A stretch of 36,225 bases of DNA from Methylococcales bacterium (lineage in GTDB: Bacteria; Pseudomonadota; Gammaproteobacteria; Methylococcales; Methylomonadaceae). The notes below the pieces were generated by a model that saw only the letters and a list, made by a program, of their open reading frames with translations, had not been told where the DNA came from and did not search any database. The position numbers were made by a program, and so were the translations under genes. Every line of letters begins with the position of its first letter. Within the stretch, counting starts at the first letter, position 1. Shown piece by piece: positions 19,850 through 27,942 of the stretch. The DNA is taken from NCBI GenBank assembly GCA_028713055.1, contig JAQTOX010000012.1, forward strand, positions 1-36,225, given 5' to 3'.

Positions 19850-19861
19850 ATTTTCTCTCCT

Positions 19862-21379
19862 CTATGCGTTTGCTGACTCAACAAACCACGGTTCACGAGC
19901 CTTCATGATTAGTTTTGCGGCGCGATCTTCATCCACACCGGTAAATTTCAATAAATCATCGACGGCTTGCTCGGCTAAATCATCCATCGTCACAATGCCT
20001 TGATTCGCCATTGCATGGGCTAATACGCTGTCCATACCTTCCATCGCAAGTAATGTTGCGTCTGGTTGCACTGCATTTTCGATACTTTCTTCAGCGGCAA
20101 TGGCACTAATAAGCAACGCATTTTTTGCTCGACTGCGTAATTCTTCGACAATTTCTTCATCAAAACCGTCTATTTCTAATAATTCATTCGACGGTACATA
20201 AGCGATCTCTTCAATCGTATTAAACCCAACTTCAACCAAAATAACAGCAATTTCATCGTCAATGTCTAACAGATTAACAAACATTTGTTTGATTTTATTT
20301 GCTTCAGCTTCGTTCGATTCTTCCGCTTTCGACGCATCGATAACATTCAAGTCCCAACCCGTCAACTGGCTCGCTAAACGAACGTTTTGACCACCACGTC
20401 CAATCGCTTGTGACAAACTCATCGATGCGACCGCTAAATCCATACTGTGTTTGTCTTCGTCCACCACAATCGATTGAATTTCAGCGGGTGACATCGCGTT
20501 AATCACAAATTGTGGTTCGCTTGGATGCCAAATAATAATATCTACCCGTTCACCAGCGAGTTCATTTGTTACCGATTGTACGCGAGAACCGCGCATTCCC
20601 ACGCACGCACCGACAGCATCTAACCGTGGATCGTTACTTTTCACTGCCAATTTTGCCCGTGAACCTGGATCGCGTGCTGCACCCATAATGGAAATGGTTC
20701 CTTCAGCAATTTCAGGTACTTCTAAACGAAATAAAGCGGTTAATAATTCAGGTGCCGTGCGACTCACAAAAAGTTGAGGACCACGACTTTCGAGGCGAAC
20801 TTCCTTCAAATAACAACGCACCCGATCGCCTAAACGCATTGATTCTCGTGGAATCATATCTTCTTTCGAAATATAGGCTTCAACATGTCCGCCTAATTCT
20901 AAATAGACGCTGCCTTTTTCAATGCGTTTTACTGTACCGGTAATCAACTCGCCAACACGTGATTTATAGGCTTCGACTATTTTATTGCGTTCTGCGTCAC
21001 GTACTTTTTGGATGATGACTTGTTTCGCAGTTTGTGCGGCAATCCGTCCAAAATCTACCGATTCAATTTCTTCTCGAATCACATCACCGACTTTAGCGTT
21101 AGGATTATCGAATTGTGCAACTTCGACTAGGATTTGACTCATCGGTAATTCAACATCACGCCCTAATTGGGAATTAGGTGCAACCACATCCCAACAACGA
21201 TACGTCAAATAATCACCCGTTTTACGATCAATATCAACGCGAGCTTTAATTTGCGAACCATAACGTTTAATAGTTGCCGCTTCTAATGCTGCTTCAATTG
21301 CTTGAAATATGATTTCTTTGTCAATTTCTTTTTCATTAGAAAAAACATCAACCACTAATAAAATTTCTTTATTTGCCAC
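19862..21379 (-). CDS. nusA: Transcription termination/antitermination factor NusA
   Basis: The 505-residue protein modulates pausing, termination and antitermination by RNA polymerase. The N-terminal polymerase-binding domain is followed by the S1 domain (about 135-200, with GSVYLELGGHVEAYI) and two KH domains (VGMRGSRVQ and AIGRGGQNVRLAS). Two C-terminal acidic helical repeats, about 365-500, mark the gammaproteobacterial form. The ATG overlaps the end of rimP by 11 bp. Location and order are as in the E. coli metY-nusA-infB operon. Confidence 0.98.
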   Translation of the reverse strand: MANKEILLVVDVFSNEKEIDKEIIFQAIEAALEAATIKRYGSQIKARVDIDRKTGDYLTYRCWDVVAPNSQLGRDVELPMSQILVEVAQFDNPNAKVGDVIREEIESVDFGRIAAQTAKQVIIQKVRDAERNKIVEAYKSRVGELITGTVKRIEKGSVYLELGGHVEAYISKEDMIPRESMRLGDRVRCYLKEVRLESRGPQLFVSRTAPELLTALFRLEVPEIAEGTISIMGAARDPGSRAKLAVKSNDPRLDAVGACVGMRGSRVQSVTNELAGERVDIIIWHPSEPQFVINAMSPAEIQSIVVDEDKHSMDLAVASMSLSQAIGRGGQNVRLASQLTGWDLNVIDASKAEESNEAEANKIKQMFVNLLDIDDEIAVILVEVGFNTIEEIAYVPSNELLEIDGFDEEIVEELRSRAKNALLISAIAAEESIENAVQPDATLLAMEGMDSVLAHAMANQGIVTMDDLAEQAVDDLLKFTGVDEDRAAKLIMKAREPWFVESANA

Positions 21380-21857
21380 TACTGCGTCCTCCTTTTTCGA
21401 GTAAATAATCGGGAACCAAACGCGCTTTGCTCATGGCTGCAAAGGGAATCGGTAACAACTGTTCGTTTTCTTCTAACGTAATTACATCATCCTCAACTTG
21501 AACAATTTTTCCGGTAATTTTACGTCGCCCATTCACAGGTGAAAATAAATGCACTGCGACGGTGCTACCAATAAATTGTATAAATTGACTGATTTTAAAA
21601 AATGGTCGATCTTCGCCAGGTGATGAAACCTCTAACGAATAATTGTCTGTAATGGGATCTTCAACGTCTAACACGCCGCTAATTTGATGACTAACTTTCG
21701 TGCAATCCTCAACCAAAATACCATTTTCATGACCGATATAAATGCGTAATAGTCCATGTTTTGGGTGTGGATTATATTCTACGCCGACACACTCATAACC
21801 TAAACCTTCAACAACAGGTTCGATTAACGTCAGCAAATGTTCGGGAGCCTGTTTCAT
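21369..21857 (-). CDS. rimP: Ribosome maturation factor RimP
   Basis: The 162-residue protein assists 30S subunit assembly. The family motifs GYECVGVEY, LRIYIG and SPGEDRPFF are present (the last usually reads SPGLDRPL), and the C-terminal SH3-like domain follows. It opens the protein-coding part of the nusA operon and overlaps nusA by 11 bp. Two terminator hairpins precede it downstream of the initiator tRNA. Confidence 0.95.
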   Translation of the reverse strand: MKQAPEHLLTLIEPVVEGLGYECVGVEYNPHPKHGLLRIYIGHENGILVEDCTKVSHQISGVLDVEDPITDNYSLEVSSPGEDRPFFKISQFIQFIGSTVAVHLFSPVNGRRKITGKIVQVEDDVITLEENEQLLPIPFAAMSKARLVPDYLLEKGGRSSGK

Positions 21858-21881
21858 AATGTCCTCGCTTGATTTTTAATC

Positions 21882-21905
21882 AAAAAAAAAGAGCCAGAGG
21901 CTCTT
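21882..21905 (-). terminator. Terminator hairpin 2 between the initiator tRNA and rimP
   Basis: Read on the minus strand, GAGCC and GGCTC arms with a short loop are followed by nine T. It lies only about 25 bp before the rimP start, so it would stop transcripts coming from the tRNA. Confidence 0.82.
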
Positions 21906-21965
21906 CCATTAACATTGTTAATTCATAGGCATGGAATAACGGAACCTATCCAAAGCCTAGAAAAT

Positions 21966-21985
21966 AAAAAACCCCAAAAATGGGG
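21966..21985 (-). terminator. Terminator hairpin 1 after the initiator tRNA
   Basis: CCCC and GGGG arms around an A/T loop are followed on the minus strand by a T-rich run, 12 bp past the tRNA 3' end. Confidence 0.75.
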
Positions 21986-21997
21986 CCTTTAAAAATC

Positions 21998-22074
<77 letters not shown>

Positions 22075-22086
22075 ATTGATTTGCAC

Positions 22087-22115
22087 AGTATATTGTTTTA
22101 ATTGATTTTATACAA
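22087..22115 (-). promoter_or_regulatory. Promoter of the initiator tRNA
   Basis: On the minus strand, TTGTAT (22110-22115) and TATACT (22087-22092) are separated by exactly 17 bp. Transcription would begin a few bases before the tRNA 5' end. Confidence 0.7.
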
Positions 22116-22199
22116 TCTATTTTTACAAAAACGTTTGTTTGTATCTTATTCAATATCCAAAAGAGGATGATTTTTTACAAAACGATGAACCCAAAAAAA

Positions 22200-22472
22200 T
22201 CAGCATTGGCTAATCCAACCGTTATTGAGAGCAACGTCTAAAAACGCGGTAATATCACCGGTCAAACCAGTCGTTTCAAATTTCGTTTCCAATTCTTGCA
22301 CGAGTTGCGCGAGTTGGCGCGTACCGTCGCACAATTTCAAAATTTCCGCTGAACTTTGGTTTAATTCAACCATGCCTTCGGGATACAAAATAACAGTTTT
22401 TTGTTGCGCTTCTTCCCATTGCAAACGATGCAATGGCGAAAAAGTCAGTAATTTTTCGGGGTTTAAAGTCAT
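22200..22472 (-). CDS. pqqD: PQQ biosynthesis peptide chaperone PqqD, detached from pqqABC
   Basis: The 90-residue protein binds the PqqA peptide and presents it to the radical SAM enzyme PqqE. The family pattern is clear: a start like LTFSPLHRLQWEEAQ, then LYPEGMVELNQSSAEIL and LCDGTR. It is normally between pqqC and pqqE, but here it lies 14 kb from pqqC, alone, upstream of the initiator tRNA. No pqqE is in the window, so PqqE must be encoded elsewhere if the pathway is complete. Confidence 0.93.
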   Translation of the reverse strand: MTLNPEKLLTFSPLHRLQWEEAQQKTVILYPEGMVELNQSSAEILKLCDGTRQLAQLVQELETKFETTGLTGDITAFLDVALNNGWISQC

Positions 22473-22558
22473 AAAGTTCCGTCGTAAGTTTAAAAAATTA
22501 ACTGCCGTATAAATTGAGTCTTCTCAATTAAGTCAGCGTTTTGAACATTAAACTACAG

Positions 22559-22945
22559 TTAGCGTTTACGCAACAGATCCTGCGGTGTTACCTGAAAAAA
22601 ACTTTCAGGTGGTGTTAAACAATCCAATACATATTTCTGCGTCCATACAACTAATTGCTGCAAAACAGGCAATAAATCCGCCCCTTTCTCTGTTAAAAAA
22701 TACGCATAACGTGTTGGTTTATCTTGATATGGTTCTTTGGTAACAATGCCATTCTCTTCTAATTCGCGTAACCGACTAGCAAGAATGTTGGTTGGAATAC
22801 CTTCCGGCGAACTTTGGAAATCGCCGTATTTACTTTTCCCCATACACAAATCACGGACAATCACTAAGCTCCATTTATCACCAATTAACTCTAATGCAAT
22901 AGAGAGCGGACATTTTGAGCGATAGTCTTCAGTTTTTTTTTTCAT
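22559..22945 (-). CDS. HxlR-family transcriptional regulator
   Basis: The 128-residue winged-helix regulator has the family signature CPLSIALELIGDKWSLVIVRDL, with a single early cysteine (C12) like the one that senses electrophiles in related proteins such as HypR. ILASRLRELEENGIV is the recognition-helix region and RYAYFLTEKG the wing. The ATG at 22945 is preferred to a TTG one codon earlier. It is divergent from a glutathione S-transferase gene. Two identical-type inverted repeats in between are probable operators, so it likely represses that gene and itself and responds to a reactive compound. Confidence 0.93.
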   Translation of the reverse strand: MKKKTEDYRSKCPLSIALELIGDKWSLVIVRDLCMGKSKYGDFQSSPEGIPTNILASRLRELEENGIVTKEPYQDKPTRYAYFLTEKGADLLPVLQQLVVWTQKYVLDCLTPPESFFQVTPQDLLRKR

Positions 22946-22977
22946 CAAGTAGTCAATTTTGAGTTGTAAAAATAGTT

Positions 22978-22994
22978 ACTTGTAAAAAACAAGT
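22978..22994. promoter_or_regulatory. Operator 1: ACTTG-N7-CAAGT inverted repeat
   Basis: ACTTG and CAAGT are separated by seven A/T bases, 33 bp upstream of the regulator start. It has the same arms and spacing as operator 2, with centres 37 bp apart. Probable HxlR dimer site. Confidence 0.7.
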
Positions 22995-23005
22995 TTGTAT
23001 GCAAT

Positions 23006-23011
23006 TATAAT
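23006..23011 (+). promoter_or_regulatory. Minus-10 box for the glutathione S-transferase gene
   Basis: A perfect TATAAT lies between the two operators. No good minus-35 box is visible 16-18 bp upstream; operator 1 lies close to that position. Confidence 0.5.
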
Positions 23012-23013
23012 GT

Positions 23014-23032
23014 CACTTGCAATAAGCAAGTG
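23014..23032. promoter_or_regulatory. Operator 2: CACTTGC-N5-GCAAGTG inverted repeat
   Basis: Perfect 7-bp arms contain the same ACTTG-N7-CAAGT core as operator 1. It sits just downstream of the TATAAT box, where binding would block transcription of the transferase gene. Confidence 0.72.
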
Positions 23033-23064
23033 ATTCTAATCCCCCACTATTTTAGGAGTTTTTC

Positions 23065-23691
23065 ATGAAGCTGTATCATTTTCCAATTTCGCCCAATTCT
23101 CGTCGAGTTGTCGCTGTATTACATCATTTAAATTTAGAGTGTGAGTTACAGGCTCTTGATTTAATGCAAGGCGAACAAATGCAGCCTGAATTTTTAAATT
23201 TGAATCCGAATCACATGATTCCTACATTGGTTGACAGCGATTTTGCATTATGGGAATCCAACGCCATTATGCAATATCTGTGTTCTAAAGCACCAAATAA
23301 TACGTTATTTCCAGCTAATCCAACTATTCAGGCAGATATTGCACGCTGGCAATTTTGGCAAACGGGGCATTTTGGCAGTGCCTGTAGTATTTTCATCTTT
23401 GAACATTTGATTAAGAAGTTTCGTAATCTAGGTGAAGCCGACACAACTGAATTAGAAAAAGGAGCTGAAAGATTCCGTCGCTTCGCCGATGTCTTGGAAG
23501 GTCATTTAAAAGGACGTGAATGGCTCGTTGGTGATACGGTAACACTTGCGGATTTTTCAGTAGGTTCATTTTTAGATTTAGCGACAATGGCGCAATATCC
23601 AATGGACGGTTATGTTGAAATTCCCCGCTGGTACAGTGCAATTGAAAAATTACCGGCATGGCAAAGTTCCGCTCCAAAAAACTTCATGTAA
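23065..23691 (+). CDS. Glutathione S-transferase family protein
   Basis: The 208-residue protein has an N-terminal thioredoxin-like domain (1-80) and a C-terminal helical domain. S12 in SPNSRR is at the usual catalytic position. NPNHMIPTL contains the cis-proline and ESNAI (64-68) binds the gamma-glutamyl group of glutathione. AGGAG precedes the ATG by about 8 bases. It is divergent from the HxlR regulator and probably controlled by it. The substrate is unknown; a role in detoxifying electrophiles is inferred from context. Confidence 0.93.
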   Translation: MKLYHFPISPNSRRVVAVLHHLNLECELQALDLMQGEQMQPEFLNLNPNHMIPTLVDSDFALWESNAIMQYLCSKAPNNTLFPANPTIQADIARWQFWQTGHFGSACSIFIFEHLIKKFRNLGEADTTELEKGAERFRRFADVLEGHLKGREWLVGDTVTLADFSVGSFLDLATMAQYPMDGYVEIPRWYSAIEKLPAWQSSAPKNFM

Positions 23692-23700
23692 TTTTCGTTT

Positions 23701-23734
23701 TCACACGCCAGCATAATGAAACGTTGGCGTGTGA
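23701..23734. terminator. Bidirectional terminator between the transferase and COG2836 genes
   Basis: Ten-base arms, TCACACGCCA and TGGCGTGTGA, surround a 14-base loop between two convergent genes. T-rich flanks lie on both sides. Confidence 0.8.
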
Positions 23735-23740
23735 AGATTT

Positions 23741-24568
23741 TTATTTGTTTTGCAAATGTTCGAGCAAACCTTTGTAGTATTCAAGCATTTGCATCAAAAA
23801 CGCAATCGCGACATCAATTTCGTTTTTAATATCGTGTACAAAATTGTGGTGCATAAACGTTTCCATCGTGTAAAACGACAATCCCATGTAAATCGTATTT
23901 AAACCCATTGCAATCATAATGAATGCCGCTAACTTGAGCATCAAACCACGGAAATTTGCGTGCATTTTGCCAAAAGCCACGCTAATAAACAGCATCGTCG
24001 GCAACGTTCCCGCGCCGAATGTTAGCATCAGCAAACCACCGTCTAAAATGGTCGGGGCAGAAGTCGCTTTCACTGCCATTGCAAACGTCAATGGACAAGG
24101 CATTAAACCATTCATCAATCCGGCGAGCGATGCGCCAATAATTCCCCCTTTCGTGCGTGAGGCGGCGTAACCTTTACGAATAAATACCATTGGAATCAGA
24201 CGAATCGAGCCTTGAAATGGAATCCATCCCAAAATACCAAACGCCAAAATAATTACTACTGCACCAATGAACATTTGCAAAATACTTTGTACTTTGCCGA
24301 AAATTCCACTTGAAACCAAAACAACACCTAATGCCGCCGCTGCAAAACCTACCATGGTATAAACACTGATTCGGGCGAATTGGTAAAACAAATAAGGTAA
24401 ATAACTGCGTGTTGCAGTCGAATTCATAAAATAACCCGATACCAACGCACCACACATTCCTAAACAATGCCCACTACCAAGCATTCCCGCCATAAACGCC
24501 AAGCCATAATCGAAACCACCTGATGCTGCCATGACGTGCATACTGTGATCCATTGTTGAATGATCCAT
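23741..24568 (-). CDS. COG2836/TauE-SafE-like membrane protein with His/Met-rich N-terminus
   Basis: The 275-residue protein has about six membrane segments. GHCLGMCGALV near residue 33 and GLMPCPLTFA near 153 are the paired motifs of the COG2836 (sulfite exporter TauE/SafE, UreH-like) family, related to the DsbD/CcdA type. The first eleven residues, MDHSTMDHSMH, are rich in histidine and methionine, as in copper or other soft-metal proteins. Relatives are often near cytochrome oxidase or metal-resistance genes, so a role in metal or thiol transport is possible but inferred. It is convergent with the transferase gene and divergent from rlmD. Confidence 0.82.
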   Translation of the reverse strand: MDHSTMDHSMHVMAASGGFDYGLAFMAGMLGSGHCLGMCGALVSGYFMNSTATRSYLPYLFYQFARISVYTMVGFAAAALGVVLVSSGIFGKVQSILQMFIGAVVIILAFGILGWIPFQGSIRLIPMVFIRKGYAASRTKGGIIGASLAGLMNGLMPCPLTFAMAVKATSAPTILDGGLLMLTFGAGTLPTMLFISVAFGKMHANFRGLMLKLAAFIMIAMGLNTIYMGLSFYTMETFMHHNFVHDIKNEIDVAIAFLMQMLEYYKGLLEHLQNK

Positions 24569-24728
24569 AAAATTTCCCTTAAATTTAGTTTTTAAAAAGA
24601 ATAGCAGAGCAGTTGTGAATTATCCACGCAAACTACTCAGCCCATTAAAAATCAGCTATGCTAACCACACGAAACGCATCAAAACCTTGTTGCAATTTTT
24701 TACTCCAAACAACCCCAATCCTAAATTC

Positions 24729-26081
24729 ATGGCAAAAAGAATCCGCAGTCGCAAAAAAACTTTTTCAGAAATCCCAACACTCGCCACAATTGAATCACTT
24801 GCCCATGATGGACGTGGCGTAACGCACGTTGATGGCAAAGTCGTTTTTATTGACGAAGCCTTGCCAACCGAACAAGTCGAATTCATTTACACCGACAGCC
24901 ACAAAGATTATGCAGAAGGCAAAGTAGTAAATCTACTCACTCGCGCCGACGTTCGTGTCGATGCACCCTGCCCTCATTATGGCGTATGCGGCGGTTGCAG
25001 TTTTCAACACGTCGAAGTCAACGCGCAAATCCAAATCAAACAAGATTTATTACTCGAACAATTCAAACGCATTGGCAAAGTCGAAACACCTGAATTATGG
25101 TCGCCACTTGTCGGTGAACATTGGGGCTATCGCCGCAAAGCCCGAATGGGCGTGAAATATGTCGCCAAAAAAAATCGGGTTCTCGTGGGTTTTCGTGAAC
25201 GCCGCAATCCATTTTTAGCTGAAATCGACAGTTGCGCTGTAATGCACCCGATTGTTGGCACACGTCTTATTGAATTGGGTGAAATGATTGAAAGTTTGAC
25301 GATTAAAGACAAAATCCCACAAATCGAAGTGGCGATTGGTGACGAAAAATGTGTGTTAGCCATTCGTGTCCTCGAACCACCGACGTTAGAAGATAAAGAA
25401 AAAATGCGAGCTTTTGCACACAAATACGACATCAGTATCTGTTTGCAATCAAAAGGCCCGGATACGATTGCGCCGCTCGATGGTGAACTCGAAATGATGC
25501 TAACTTACGCGCTACCTGACCACGGTATTGAGTTTAAATTTCGTCCGGCGATGTTTACCCAAGTGAATTACGGCATCAATCGTCAAATGATTAACCGCGT
25601 GTTAGACATTATGGCGTTGACCAAAGACGATAACGTATTGGATTTATTCTGTGGTTTGGGAAATTTCACGTTGCCGTTAGCGAAATATGCAGGCAGCGTT
25701 GTCGGTGTCGAAGGCGATCAACCGCTGGTTAATCATGCGAAAGAAAATGCGCGTCACAACAACATCGAAAACGTCGAATTTTATGCTGCCGATTTAACGC
25801 ATGATATTAGCGGAATGCCATGGGCAAATCGTCGATATAACAAAATCATGCTCGATCCATCTCGGGCTGGCGCGTCTGAAATTCTGCATCATTTAAAACG
25901 TTGGCAACCTGAACAAATCGTTTATGTGTCGTGTAATCCATCAACGTTGGCGCGAGATGCTGGAATTTTGGTCAATGAACTCGGTTACAAATTAGTTAAA
26001 GCGGGCGTGATGGATATGTTCCCACACACTGGTCACGTTGAGTCGATGGCATTGTTTGTTAAAAATGCGCTGGCAAATTGA
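24729..26081 (+). CDS. rlmD: 23S rRNA (uracil-1939-C5)-methyltransferase RlmD
   Basis: The 450-residue methyltransferase modifies U1939 of 23S rRNA. An N-terminal TRAM domain (IESLAHDGRGV) is followed by an iron-sulphur motif with C-x5-C-x2-C in CPHYGVCGGC. The SAM motif LDLFCGLGNF and the catalytic YVSCNPSTLARD are intact. The frame extends 38 codons upstream to 24615, but family members begin near MAKRIRSRK, so 24729 is chosen. The end overlaps the start of the decayed toxin gene by 17 bp. Confidence 0.95.
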   Translation: MAKRIRSRKKTFSEIPTLATIESLAHDGRGVTHVDGKVVFIDEALPTEQVEFIYTDSHKDYAEGKVVNLLTRADVRVDAPCPHYGVCGGCSFQHVEVNAQIQIKQDLLLEQFKRIGKVETPELWSPLVGEHWGYRRKARMGVKYVAKKNRVLVGFRERRNPFLAEIDSCAVMHPIVGTRLIELGEMIESLTIKDKIPQIEVAIGDEKCVLAIRVLEPPTLEDKEKMRAFAHKYDISICLQSKGPDTIAPLDGELEMMLTYALPDHGIEFKFRPAMFTQVNYGINRQMINRVLDIMALTKDDNVLDLFCGLGNFTLPLAKYAGSVVGVEGDQPLVNHAKENARHNNIENVEFYAADLTHDISGMPWANRRYNKIMLDPSRAGASEILHHLKRWQPEQIVYVSCNPSTLARDAGILVNELGYKLVKAGVMDMFPHTGHVESMALFVKNALAN

Positions 26082-26420
26082 ATACTACAGCGAAGCCGTT
26101 GAAGAAGACATTTTGAATCTTCCAGAAGGTTTGCTCGCACGTTATTTGAGACTTTCTGATTTGATGCTGGAATTTGGTGCAAATCTTGGAATGCCACACA
26201 CAAAAGCACTTCATGACGGTTTATTTGAATTACGTATCTACGTATCAAAGCGAAAGAAGGCATTGCTCGAACTTTTCATTGCACCAAAGTCGATAAAAAA
26301 ATTATTGTGTTACACGTATTCGTGAAGAAAACACAAAAAATTCCGACAAAAGAACTCAAAATTGCCCTTGAACGTTTAAAAGAGGTTTCCAAAAATGACT
26401 CATCAAGAACTAAAAACTAA
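26065..26420 (+). pseudogene. HigB/Gp49-like toxin gene, frameshifted by an 8-bp duplication
   Basis: The first part reads MRWQIEYYSEAVEED and continues to HDGLFELR, typical of RelE/Gp49 (HigB-2)-like toxins. The reading frame then changes: in the next frame the expected continuation IKAKEGIARTFHCT runs to a stop at 26420. At the break, TACGTATC occurs twice in tandem (26231-26246). Removing one copy restores a single 115-residue toxin. As it stands, the main frame ends after 86 residues and would lack the catalytic C-terminus. The gene overlaps the end of rlmD and the start of the antitoxin. The frame restoration was done by reading both frames. Confidence 0.87.
26231..26246 (+). repeat. Perfect 8-bp tandem duplication inside the toxin gene
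   Basis: TACGTATC occurs twice with no spacer. It is the exact cause of the toxin frameshift: deletion of one unit joins ELR to IKAKEG in frame. Confidence 0.95.
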
Positions 26421-26589
26421 AGCTTTAGCACGCCAAAATGTCAAATCCGAATATGATGCTTTAGAGCATGAATTTTCTTTACTGAAACAAATTCTAACAA
26501 TAGAAAATCCATCTGATTCGCACAATGAAAAATTACGTTACGTTCCAGAAAAATCGTCATTTCATTTTGGAGCATCTAAAAATGTTTAA
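26395..26589 (+). pseudogene. Truncated HigA-like antitoxin
   Basis: The first 33 or so residues (MTHQELKTKALARQNVK and EYDALEHEFSLLKQIL) match the N-terminus of XRE-type HigA antitoxins that partner Gp49-like toxins. The helix-turn-helix that should follow is missing. Instead about 30 unrelated residues lead to a stop at 26589. A deletion has probably removed the DNA-binding domain. The start overlaps the end of the toxin frame, as in intact pairs. Confidence 0.75.
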
Positions 26590-27928
26590 GCACGCCATGA
26601 AAATAAAACTGTTTTTCACCGCATTCCTGCTGACATTTTCAGCGTTAACCTTCGCTTTCGACACACCGACAGAAGATTTCATCGACAATAACGACGGCAC
26701 CGTGACGCACAAAAAAACAGGTTTAACGTGGCAACGTTGCTCAGTTGGACAAACGTGGACGGGTTCAAGTTGTAGCGGCACAGCTTCAACTTATTATGAT
26801 TTTGAATCAGCCAATGCAACTACCAGCAATAGTTTTGCAGGTTACAACGATTGGCGCGTACCGTGTATTAACGATCTCGATTCAATTATAGAATACAGTG
26901 CTTATAACCCTGCCATTAACAATACTATTTTCCCTAACACACCAAGCAACTCTTTTTGGACGGCATCAGCTTCAGCTTCCAATGTCCCAAGCGCGAAATA
27001 CCTTGTGGACTTCATTTCTGGGTCTAATAGCATTAACACAAACCAGGGCTACGCCTCTCCTCCTCCCCGACCAGTTCGTCTTGTACGTGGGGGGCAGTCC
27101 TCCTGCACTTCATTGGGTTATACACCAACGGTTGATTTCACAGATAATAAAAATGGTACAGTTACGCATCACAAAACAGGTTTGATGTGGCAACGCTGCC
27201 CAGTAGGGCAGCTTTGGAACGGTGTGATGTGTAAAGGGGGGCTATCAAGAATGGATTACAACTCGGCCTCTTCACAAACCAGTACTTTAGCTGGTTATAG
27301 CGATTGGCGATTGCCCACAATTAACGAACTTAAATCGATTATTGAATACAGCAACAACGACTATGCAACGAACTCAAGAACCAACAGTGTAATTTTTCCA
27401 GATGCCCCTGCCGATCCTTTTTGGTCATCTTCGGTCTCTGTTTATGATCCAAGTAATATCGCATGGATTGTAATGTTTCAATTTGGTACGCCTTACCCCG
27501 TTAACAAAAATTCCAACATTTATGATGTCCGACTTGTACGAACAGCCCTTGCCTCTGACCCGACACCTACAGACCTCTCAACAACAATTTCAGCCTCAAC
27601 CAGCAGCGTTAAATTAAACGAAAACCTCACTTACACCGCGACCGTAACCAACAACGGCACCGGAACGGCAACAAATCCGACCTTGATTTTTTATTTCCCG
27701 CCGCGTTGGACAAATTATGTTTCTGTACCGTCGGATTGTGTGTCTAATGGCAGAAGTTATCGTTGCAATGCAGGTGATTTAGCGGCGGGTGCGAGTTTGA
27801 CGCGCTCGATAACAGTGAATTTTGCACAGCGTGGCGCGACGAGCATTATGGGTTTGGGTATTACGGACAGCGTGGATACGAATGCAGCGAATAATTCGGG
27901 TCGGATTATCACGACAATTACGCAGTAA
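26582..27928 (+). CDS. Secreted protein with two Lcl/DUF1566 domains and a DUF11 domain
   Basis: The 448-residue protein has a signal peptide ending near FAFD (about residue 25). Two Lcl C-terminal-like (DUF1566) domains follow at about 33-170 and 184-322. Each starts with D/N-N-x-GTVTHxKTGLxWQRC, contains DWR-P-IN-L-SIIEYS and ends with a VRLVR motif. A DUF11-type domain follows at about 330-445 (TYTATVTNNGTGTATNPTL). A surface or adhesin-like role is suggested by the architecture only. The ATG at 26582 has GGAG 9 bases upstream; starts further upstream would lie inside the antitoxin fragment. The genes before and after it are not related in function. Confidence 0.85.
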   Translation: MFKHAMKIKLFFTAFLLTFSALTFAFDTPTEDFIDNNDGTVTHKKTGLTWQRCSVGQTWTGSSCSGTASTYYDFESANATTSNSFAGYNDWRVPCINDLDSIIEYSAYNPAINNTIFPNTPSNSFWTASASASNVPSAKYLVDFISGSNSINTNQGYASPPPRPVRLVRGGQSSCTSLGYTPTVDFTDNKNGTVTHHKTGLMWQRCPVGQLWNGVMCKGGLSRMDYNSASSQTSTLAGYSDWRLPTINELKSIIEYSNNDYATNSRTNSVIFPDAPADPFWSSSVSVYDPSNIAWIVMFQFGTPYPVNKNSNIYDVRLVRTALASDPTPTDLSTTISASTSSVKLNENLTYTATVTNNGTGTATNPTLIFYFPPRWTNYVSVPSDCVSNGRSYRCNAGDLAAGASLTRSITVNFAQRGATSIMGLGITDSVDTNAANNSGRIITTITQ

Positions 27929-27942
27929 ATGGAATCAAAATA

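Noticed and set aside
24615-24728. Longer rlmD start at 24615
   Set aside because: Homologues begin near MAKRIRSRK, and the extra residues show no family pattern.
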